This document shows, piece after piece, positions 44,248-52,648 of a DNA stretch of 52,648 nt. The stretch comes from Phellopilus nigrolimitatus (Eukaryota; Basidiomycota; Agaricomycetes; Hymenochaetales; Hymenochaetaceae). The notes under the pieces were generated by a model. The model was not told where the DNA came from and did not search any database. It saw only the letters and a list, made by a program, of their open reading frames with translations. A program made the translations under genes and the position numbers. Location of the stretch: the NCBI GenBank assembly GCA_021029095.1, contig JAJOHG010000173.1, positions 1-52,648 of the forward strand. Reading direction: 5' to 3'. Positions within the stretch are counted from its first letter, which is position 1, and every line of letters starts with the position of its first letter.

Positions 44248-46504
44248 ATGCCATCACCCACAATCGCGCCTTTCGGGACATGGGCCTCGCCTATCAGCGC
44301 CGCACTGATTGCAAAGGCTGGCACGTCCTTTGACGACGTGCTCGTCGATCCCGTCACCAACGCTGTCTACCACGTCGAGAAGCGCCCGTCCGAGGCGGGG
44401 AGGAACGTCGTCGTCGAGACCGCGTCCGGGAAGGATGTGTTTGGGAGCGAGTGGAACGCGCGCTCGGGCGTGCACGAGTACGGCGGCGCGAGCGCGACCG
44501 TGTACGGCGGCGTCGTATACTTCTCCAACTTTGCCGATGGACGGGTGTACAGTGTCGAGAAGGGCGGGCCGCCCGTGCCCATAACACCAGGTGAGTCATG
44601 CCCACGATCACTCTACACGTCGTACTCTGCTAATCGCGCGAAAGAAAACACAAAACACCGTTTCGCCGATTTCGCCGTGCACCCGAGGGCGCCATATCTA
44701 CTTGTTGCAATCCTCGAGGACCACACCCACCCCGCGCCCTCAGACGTAGCGAACTCGCTCGTCTCCATCGACACGCGCTCGAAGAGCGTGCACCCACTCG
44801 TCTCCGGCGCGGACTTCTACGCCGCGCCCGCGTTCAGCGCGGACGGCGCGCGCCTCGCCTGGATCCAGTGGCTCCACCCGGACATGCCGTGGGAGGGCGC
44901 GGCGGTGCACGCCGCAGACGTGCAGCCGCACGGCGGAGCGGGCGCGGACGCGCGCCTCCTCGTGAAGAACGCGCGCAAGGTCAAGGGCGCGTGGACGGCG
45001 GAGAGCGCCGCGCAGCCGTGCTGGGCCGGCCGCGACACGCTGCTCTTCTCGTGCGACGCGTCGGGCTACCAGAGCCCCTGGACCGTCGACCTGTCGTCGG
45101 AGACTTTGGCGCCGCGCGCGGTCCTGGCGGCGCCGCTCGCCCAGGACTTTGCGATGCCCGGCTGGCGACTCGGCGGCTCGTGCGGCGCCGTCCTGGACGC
45201 GAAGACTGCGCTGTGCACGGCGCTCCGGGACGGCCGCTCGGTGCTCTACCTCGTCGACCTTGCGCGCGGTACACACGCAGAGCTCGCATCGCCATATGTC
45301 CTCATCACGCAGATCCGACGCACGGGCCCCCGCTCGGCGGTCTTCCTCGGGGACGCGACGGACGCGCCGAAGGCCCTCGTTGCGCTCACGCTGGACGAGA
45401 GCGGGACAAAGGCGCGCTTCGCGACTCTCGGCGGCGGCGACGCCGGCGCGGGCGCGGCCGCCGCCGGAGAAAAAGACCGACAAGGCGCTGTTCGCCGCCC
45501 CGCGCCCGCTGACGTTCGCGACGCGCGGCGGTGCGCCGTTGCACGTCGTCTTCTACGCGCCGACGAACCCGGGCTTCGCGGGCCCCGCCGGCGAGCGTCC
45601 GCCGTGCGTCGTGAACGTGCACGGTGGGCCGACGGCGATGGCGCCGCAGGGCCTGAGCCTGCGCCAGCAGTACTTCACGAGCCGCGGGTTCGCGTGGGTC
45701 GACGTGAACTACAGCGGGTCGTCGGGCTACGGCCGGAGATACATGTGAGTGTGCGGGCGAGATCTCTTCTTTTTTGTATGTATGTATGTATGTATGTCGT
45801 AAGCTGACCGGTCCTCCGCAGCGAACGGCTGGTGGGAAGCTGGGGCGTGGCGGACGTAGAGGACTGCGTCGATACCGCGCGCGCGCTGGCATCACCGGCG
45901 TTCGGCGAGATCGACCCCGCGCGCGTGCTGATCACGGGCGGCTCCGCGGGCGGGTACACGGTGCTGCAGGCGCTGTGCGCGGCGTCGGACGCGTTCGCCG
46001 GGGGCACGGCGAGCTACGGCATCTCGAACCTGTTCACGCTCATGCAGGACACGCACAAGTTCGAGTCGCACTACGGCTTCCGGCTGGTCGGGGGCACACC
46101 CCAGGAAGTGCCGGACGTGAGTCTGTCTGCTTCGAGTCTTGTGATTTGTGTACTGAGCTTTTTTCCCCCTTTTCTTTTGTTTATTCAGGTGTACCGCGCG
46201 CGCTCGCCTGTATTTCATGCAGAGCAGATCACGGCGCCACTACTGGTATGACACCCCCCTTCTCTTGTGATTGCGCTAACCCAGTGGGTTCATACAGGTC
46301 CTCCAGGGCTCGGCCGACATGGTCGTCCCGCCATCGCAGGCGGAGGAGATGGTCGGGGTTCATCCGTGCGCACGGCGGCCGCGTCGAATACAAAATATTC
46401 GAGGCGAGGGCCACGGCTGGCGCAAAGCAGAGACGATTGTGACTGCGCTCGAGGCGGAGCTTGCGTTTTACCTTGACGTGCTCGGGCTGAGGCAGGCGCT
46501 GTGA
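44248..46504 (+). CDS. S9-family serine peptidase (prolyl oligopeptidase type), frame breaks
   Basis: A dipeptidyl/acylaminoacyl-peptidase-like enzyme: an N-terminal beta-propeller then an alpha/beta hydrolase domain, likely cytosolic as no signal peptide is seen. Exons are 44248-44590, 44645-45744, 45822-46116, 46189-46245 and 46298-46504. The propeller shows GVHEYGGASATVY and SGYQSPWTVDL. The catalytic half has VVNVHGGPTAMAP, VDVNYSGSSGYG, nucleophile Ser in ITGGSAGGYT (codon 45943), Asp in LQGSADMVVPPSQ, and His in a GHGW segment near 46410. Frame is lost at about 45465-45480 before EKKTDKALFAAP, gained one base in GTCGGGG near 46355, and lost one in GAGGCGAGGG near 46405. All three are in G/C runs, so read errors are as likely as decay. 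The first 54-bp intron is a multiple of three and could also be retained. Confidence 0.8.
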
Positions 46505-47451
46505 AATCGTAAGCTAGGGCTGAGCGTCAGAAGTTGGACAGCTATGTTGTACTTATATATTTGTGTTTTCCTGTGGTTTGAAAAGTCAAGCAACTGGGGC
46601 TTTGATAACAGTCACGTACTTTTTCATACACTTAGTACATCTTACGATGCATTTTTACTCAAGAATGACGCTCGGAAAATCTTAATCCTCTGGTGCTGAC
46701 TTCGGCGGATTTAGCAGCATTACTTTTGTCCGTTCCGGCTCCAGCCTTGGGCCAGCTTTCTAATATTCTTGCTTGGACATTTGCACCAATGTTCACGGAA
46801 CGAACTCTTCTCGAAATCGGACAGCAATATCGACTGGGAAATGCACGTACGCGTAGTTCTGGTGAAGGAGCAACGTCTGCTGCTCACTATTAACAATTTA
46901 TATCTTCAAGATTATAATTTGCTTGGTATTTTTATTTGCCTCTTCCTCAGTCAAGGAAACCAAAAGAGTTCTCCTCAGAAACAAGACTGGATAAATCTTA
47001 GAGGCTGAAATCGATGCTTCGGCTTCGATTCTTGCCGACGAATAACAACGGACAAGCAACGGACAACAGTTTTTTTTTCTCGCCTTGAACCATACTCATC
47101 GCAAAGCTCGGCCTCGAAAGCCTAGATCGGCACCATGCATCTCGACACGGGCTAGGCATGGAAATGCAGCTCCGAAAGACATGTCTCTCGTGCGTAGATT
47201 AAGCCTGTCTGCAAGAGTCAAAATCCGACTTCGCTTTTCATGCGCAGCTAATTCATGTTTAGGTAACTCTGCAAGCTCCTTCATCGAGCACGAATAGTGG
47301 GAGCTCCGAAAACGGACACGCACAGTCCATGTCAGCACCCTCTCTGGTACGTTTCGCGTCATTTCTATTGTGAAAAACAAAGAAGAAATCGAATGGCTCG
47401 TTGAAGGGCCGCAGCAGCAGCTGTCAAGATAGTCCCGTGCAGCACAAGAAA
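46505..47451. other. Intergenic region, no gene seen
   Basis: AT-richer sequence with only short open frames lacking motifs. The last 150 bp precede the zinc-finger gene. Confidence 0.45.
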
Positions 47452-48338
47452 ATGAAACCCACCGTCGCCGCGCCTCCTGCCCAGGTTGCATCATCGTCGC
47501 AAACTAAACTCGACACCACTGCATCCTCTCCAAAAGAGGATAAGAATTGCGAGCCAGGTTCGTAGCCTATCCGTCGTATCTACTGAGGCTCGAAACTCCG
47601 TACCACAAATCTGCTGCCTCTTTGGCGGCTCTGCTCTAATGATTGCATATTATTCTCCTTCAGTGTCGGTGTCCCGTGCGACATCCTCGAGTCCTTCGTT
47701 GTCGCCGCTCCGTATACGAATTTCTGCGCGCAAGCCCTTGTTGGGAAACATAGACAAGGACAAGACCCCACTTTCGTCGTCAAGCACAAATGCAAACGCG
47801 AGTCCTACCACATCTGGAAGCTCAAGCGTTTTTCTCCCAAAGGCAAGCGGATCTTCGGCGCCTATTTCCCTCAATATCGGAAAGATCGAACATGTCGAGC
47901 GCCCGTTCCGGTGCTCGCAGTCCGGTTGCCTAAAAAGCTACAGGGTCAAGTCTCGTCTTAATTACCATTTGAAATTCGGGTATGTTGCCTTCTCCTTTCC
48001 TGGTTAAGTTTTACGGCGCGCCCGGATTTCGTCCTTAATACGACCGTTCTCACGCATCAATGGTTCCAAGGTGCGCCTTCAACGCCCAGCGTTTTCCACG
48101 ACGGCTATGAGTATGCCGGATAGAACTCCAGAGCACATTCTTGTGCTACGGCACAACTGTCCGATAGAGGGCTGCAGAAGTCTTATAAGAATTTCAAGAG
48201 ACCTTAAATACCATCTCAATAAGGGGTGAGTAGACATTTAAGTGTGCTTGTTTGTTGCTTTACTCTCTGATGCTTCACTTTCTAATCGTTTATAGGAAAT
48301 GCGGTCTTGAAATCAAGAGACAACGGGAAAAACAGTAA
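47452..48338 (+). CDS. Small protein with two C2H2/C2HC-like zinc fingers
   Basis: Probable nucleic-acid-binding protein. Exon 1 is 47452-47557, exon 2 is 47664-47979, joined in frame (gttcgt to cttcag). Finger one is FRCSQSGCLKSYRVKSRLNY followed by HLKFG; Cys-x4-Cys is clear and a second His may come from the next exon. Finger two, near 48165, is NCPIEGCRSLIRISRDLKYH and LNKGKC, with the last residues after an intron at 48225-48296 and a stop at 48336-48338. The intron between the fingers is uncertain; 47980-48111 is the junction that keeps frame (it joins KFG to MPDRTPEH). Ser/Thr-rich text fills residues 20-110. The two fingers look like duplicates of each other. Family not recognised. 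Confidence 0.55.
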
Positions 48339-48570
48339 AAGCTCTTTGCTCATAGGGTTGGACGAAGGATGTGAGTGATTCTTTCTTATGTGTATATTCT
48401 TAGCATAAGGAACCAGATGGATTTTAACAGTGCTCGTCCAGCGAGATTAACTTTTATCGAAGAGCCCCTCAGGGTATGTGCTGGTCGGCACTGTGGATCG
48501 CTATTTGACTTTCGACAAACTCCGACACGGCATATATGCTTCTTGGGAAACACTCAGATCTTCAGACACA

Positions 48571-50080
48571 ATGAGAAAGAGTCGAGAGCAGCAAGGTGAT
48601 TCACCTGCCTCAAATCAGAATGACGGAGATTCTCGCCTGCAAATCATCAAGTTGAATTTAAAGGAGGAAAGCACGGTTTGTGCTTCTCAGCCTGTGTCTA
48701 TGCCCTCGTCTCCGCAGTCACTTTCAGATTCCGGTGCACCATCGCTCCCAGAGTTTCATTTTGCTGGAGAATACACGACAGTGTGTGATCCACGGATACT
48801 GTGCAGCAAGGGGAAGAGAAATTATGAGCTGCATCGCTCGGCGCTTGCGGTATGTCGCGGGCTGGCTGAGATGAACCTTGGGCACTTTTCGTGAGTGAAT
48901 ATTTCATTATGATATAATGCAAGACGCAACTGAGCTTCGCTTGTGTCCGTTTGGCGGCAAACCTACCTTTTATTTCGTTTGTACATTCATCAAAAATAGA
49001 ATCAAGAGCACCAATGTCAACGAAGAAAGCACGCACATGCTATGCGAATATGATTGTGCATCAACATTGCTCCCTCCGCCACCTATTCCTCGCCTCCGCT
49101 CCCCCAATACCAGCCTCCTTCAGTTCGCTCAGGACCTTCCGAAGAGTCGCCTCCGCCCTATCCGTCCCAGCCACCCCAGCCACAGCCTGTAATTAAGCCT
49201 GGCCTCACTCATTCAAAGAGAAGCATAGACACTCTTCGAACGAAAGTTCTCTCGATTCCGCCTGGTAGGTGGAATCTAAGTAATCCGGTCTATGTAGATT
49301 CATCGACTTTGGTCACGCTTTTGCCGTCCAAAGTCGCCCTGCCGTGCTCTGTGCCTAGCTGCCCTATTCACTTTCCCGTGATGCTCGTCGAGCCAGTTCT
49401 GACTCCAGTACCAAAACAGGATCCAGCCCTTTCTCCCTGTCCTGCGCAGCAGTCTATCCCCACGAGCAGTAAATGGCCGCTTTCTGGATTGCATCCGAAT
49501 CTGCCAGCCCCTTTCTCGTCTGCTCTTCCTCTACGCGAGCTCACGCCAGAATTGAGGCCTAGGTCTAAAACTACGCCGGTGTCCGCACTCCCACACGTAG
49601 CTGCAATTAAGAATGGTGGCAAGGGCAAAATTGAAGTGCGCGTTGACGTTGACCGTTCGCATCCTGTTGAGGGCGTTGTTGGGCTGCGCGTCACCGTCCT
49701 TGTTGATCATCCAGTGCCATTCTTGGTACCGGTGCTACTGAGCAGTGCTTGTGCTCCGACACTTACGAAGGCCGCAAGGGCTACACTGACGAAGGAACAG
49801 AGGGATGCGATTTGCTATGCCCCCTCCTCCTTTACCACTGAAGGATGCGCCAAGGCACTCGCCGGTAACATCTCTATTCTCTACATTCCAGTCGGATCCG
49901 TCGTATTTTAGACCTTGCCTGCCCTCGGCGTCTCTCGATGCTCCCTTCAATTCTCCCTCAGACTTCATAGAGCCAACATACAACAATGCTCGTATGCCAC
50001 CGCCGATTTCTCCCCCCATTTCCGGTGCAGCACTTGTACGAGAAAATTCGGATACCGAGAAGGCATTATATGGGTCTTGA
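48571..50080 (+). other. Proline-rich coding stretch, gene structure unresolved
   Basis: A run of open frame starts at ATG 48571 (MRKSREQQGDSPASNQND) and reaches a gtgagt donor near 48891. A long frame without an ATG spans about 49054-49911 and contains SPPPYPSQPPQPQPV, which includes a PPxY-type motif, and a Val-rich stretch near 49680. From 49805 another frame takes over with MPPPPLPLKDAPRHSP to 50080. Splice sites joining these were not settled, and a frame break near 49810 is possible. Composition suggests real coding sequence. I do not recognise the family. It follows the zinc-finger gene in the same orientation, and the two could be one transcription unit. Confidence 0.35.
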
Positions 50081-50617
50081 AACGGGAAAAATGGCGTGGG
50101 AGGACAGAGATCATTCTCTTCTTTTACCTCAAACCCTTCCGGTATTACAAGTTTGGTACTTTTTGACACAACAGTGAAGAGAGACATGGATACAAGGTTT
50201 TGACCATCGTTTGTAATCGAATTATTTATTGAGATTGTGTGCGTTGGAGATTGAAGCCGTAGATCTTAAATGAGCTCTTTAAAATTTGTCAGTTTGATTT
50301 TGTACACTCAATAGGGAGCTCAGAGTTAGAATCCGGTATGGTATTTGTAGCGGAGCTTCAATGCATGCTCGTGACTCAAGACGCGTCAATATATCCGTCA
50401 ACAAACGCTAGCAACGCGTGAGCTTTCTTTCAAGTTGAATTTTTCAAGTTGAATTCCGATTTTCGACTTTCTTTTGCCGATTTATCGAACACTTAGATTT
50501 GGATGACATTCTTGATTTTCGACGATGAGTGGGTTATCAGATGTCTCTCCTAATAGCAGTTGATCATAGTCACCGGTATGCAGGGGTCGTCCGGATCCTG
50601 ATCACATCTTCTCTCTA
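50081..50617. other. AT-rich intergenic region
   Basis: No gene, repeat or RNA structure recognised between the proline-rich stretch and the methyltransferase relic. Confidence 0.45.
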
Positions 50618-52201
50618 GAGCTAATATCGGCAGCATCGAAATGATGGAAGAAGCTTTGCAAAATCCGAAGTCGCGCTTCACGCCGTTGATCCCATGGAAG
50701 GCAAGACGGCGTTGCACCTTGCAGCGGAGTGTCCCGACGACAACGGTGCCGCCGCTGTCCGCTGGCTGCTTGAAAAGGGAATCCCGTGGAATGTCACAGA
50801 CGGGAATCTCAATTTTCCAGAGCTGCTAGCACGGCAGGAAGGAAACACCCAATCTTTTAAGCTCTTGCGTGAATGGGCGATCGAAAGGGTGTGTGCAGTT
50901 CCCATCGCGCATATAATACCAAGCAATATCATATGCCAGTTGCGCAGAATACCATTTGTACCACACTACCAAAAGACCGGAGGACGAAGCTGACCATGAA
51001 TTTCAAAAGCGATTCCACCAGGTGCGTATGGACGACGTGCTTGAAGACAAAAACAAGAAATTTGCTGTCTCCAACGTGGAGTATTCCTCCCGTACGACGC
51101 ACCTGACGAGTCGCTATGCTATGCAAGCCTGGAGGGCATGCGATTATGATGGAGTGGGAAAGACCCATCAGTGAGCAGCTTTTATCTGTTCCCATTTAAT
51201 CAGTACGATTTGAAGCCTTACCACCTTATTCAAAAGTGAAAAAGACCGCAGAACTCCTCCTCGACGGCATGCCTGCAAAGGGCTCCGGATCCTCAACATC
51301 GGCATGGGACTGGGAATCGTGAGAGTTACATACATACAGACTCATTCCCGACCCCGATACTCACTCCCCGCAGATCGACAGCTATTTTCAGGAGGCCCAT
51401 CCGGCGGAGCACGTCATCATCGAGCCGCACGCCATGGCCGTCGAGTTCATGCGGCAGACGGGGTGGCTCGCCAAGCCCAGCGTGAAGCTGCTGCACGGGC
51501 GCTGGCAGGCCTTCCTCGAGCCCGCGTCCGACGAGCTCAGCATCGACGTGGACTACCCGAACGCGCAGCACGCCGAGGTCGTGTCGACACCTCCACGCTA
51601 AAAACCGTGCGCCGCACGCGCGTCGACGTCGGCAAGTTCGACATCGTGTACTTCGACACGTACATGGAGGGCTACCGCGGCCACTACGCGTTCGTCAAGC
51701 ACGTCCCGCGCCTCCTGCGCGGTCCGGCTCGCGCTTCTCGTTCTTCCACGGACACGGCGCCAAGACAGGTCCGTATCAGAAGTGCGTAGCGCCTGCCGCC
51801 CTGCCACAACTGAATCATGCACTGATTTACTCGCCACTTGCGCCTCCGTTTCGATCGCAGATATATAAGAGGTGGCGGGCGGCACAACAACGACCTCGGC
51901 CTCAACACCGAATGGAGCGGTGCGTCAAGTCCTTCGCCCCTCCCCCTTCACCGAACTACGCAGTCGCCTCGCCAACATTATTTTTACCCACTACCACGAG
52001 TATAAACCTGACACGCAGCGCAGAGATCTATGTCGACCCTGCGACGCAGTGGCACCGGATACAGGAGCGCGGAAAGGGCGTGCCGTACACGCACCCGCAT
52101 CTGATCCCCATATGCGCGCTCGCGCCACCGTGCCGCGCACTATCGTCGGGCGTCGCGTGGAACCCGTACCCGAGCCGGATGCACCACAGTGTGCCAGACT
52201 G
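50618..52201 (+). pseudogene. Degenerate second copy of the RMT2-like gene
   Basis: Follows the intact minus-strand gene exon by exon in inverted orientation. Matches are ANIGSIEMMEEAL near 50620, GAAAVRWLLEKGIPWNVTDG near 50745, TTKRPEDEADHEFQKRFHQV near 50960, MMEWERPI near 51150, AELLLDGMPAKG near 51250, YFQEAHPAEHVIIEPHAMAV at 51380-51440, VGKFDIVYFDTYMEGYRGHY near 51630 and SSGVAWNPYPSRMHH near 52145. Frameshifts occur near 50690, about 51100, at 51277 (AAGGGCTCCGG, one C short), and at 51723 (one G short); a stop lies at 51600. Intron positions are mostly conserved, so it arose by DNA duplication. Single-base losses dominate. No product is expected. Confidence 0.85.
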
Positions 52202-52648
52202 AGACCGCAAACGGTTAGAGACATCATTTTTTGTTTCCCCTCTTGAGCAGAAGGTATTCATCTGTACGTCTTATGACGAATCTGTTTCCGAGCTCTCTTG
52301 TTAAATGTTCTATTTCTTTCCGAGCGCCTCGCTCTGTATCTGATCGTATCCATATTTACCACGTCAATGTACTAAAACACATCCTCATATATGTATAACA
52401 CCGATGTGTATACTTATCCTCATCGAACACGAACCAATTCGCGACAAGCAGCGGCCCTAGAATTGAATCATAGCATAGCAATCTGCCATTGCTGTTGCCC
52501 GGAGATGCATATACATATGGTACTTTATAGCTCGAGGAGCTATAAGGATCAATAGCTCGAAGGAAATGCATAGCATTAAGATGAAGAGGCATGTACTGGA
52601 TCGGAAGTGTGTTGCGCAAAGGGAAGAGACAAACGACGGCGATAGGAC
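52202..52648. other. Right-edge region, no gene seen
   Basis: AT-rich with only short frames; nothing recognised. Confidence 0.45.

Noticed and set aside
1..52648. Biosynthetic gene cluster built on the epoxide hydrolase, peptidases and peroxiredoxin
   Set aside because: No backbone enzyme, P450 or transporter is present and the genes are separated by F-box and transposon sequence.

Overview
The window looks like nuclear DNA of a filamentous Agaricomycete (mushroom-forming basidiomycete). Genes carry many short introns of about 50-110 bp with GT-AG or occasional GC-AG ends. A transposase at the left edge reads like the Plavaka class found in these fungi. F-box/leucine-rich-repeat genes of a typical basidiomycete type are locally duplicated. 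All identifications come from reading the sequence; no database search was possible.

Left third (1-17,900) is transposon-rich. A Plavaka transposase running off the left edge is split by a 2,368-bp hAT-type element (18-bp inverted repeats, 8-bp target duplication) carrying intron-bearing pieces of ribosomal protein eS19 and eIF3a. Next come a small unrecognised three-exon gene, an HMG-box pseudogene, a minisatellite, a trypsin-like pseudogene split by a probable solo LTR, an F-box/LRR remnant, a 676-bp element with 9-bp target duplication, the first intact F-box/LRR gene, and a large inverted-repeat element with a nested MITE.

Middle (17,900-38,400) alternates single-copy genes with F-box copies. 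It holds an epoxide hydrolase, F-box copy 2 (frameshifted), MAD1 (spindle checkpoint), a secreted M43 metalloprotease, an FCP1/HAD-like protein, F-box copy 3 (one stop codon), a second gene-carrying element with a coatomer beta-prime fragment, and intact F-box copy 4. The F-box units form two tandem pairs in opposite orientation, and their flanks share a decaying antisense coding fragment.

Right third (38,400-52,648) is mostly housekeeping: an RMT2-like methyltransferase on minus with a degenerate inverted copy about 10 kb away on plus, a 2-Cys peroxiredoxin, an S9 serine peptidase with frame breaks, a small zinc-finger gene and an unassigned proline-rich coding stretch.

No operon-like pathway links the genes. 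The coherent story is transposon activity: at least two DNA transposons have captured host gene fragments, and paralogous F-box flanks act as filled and empty sites that prove the insertions.
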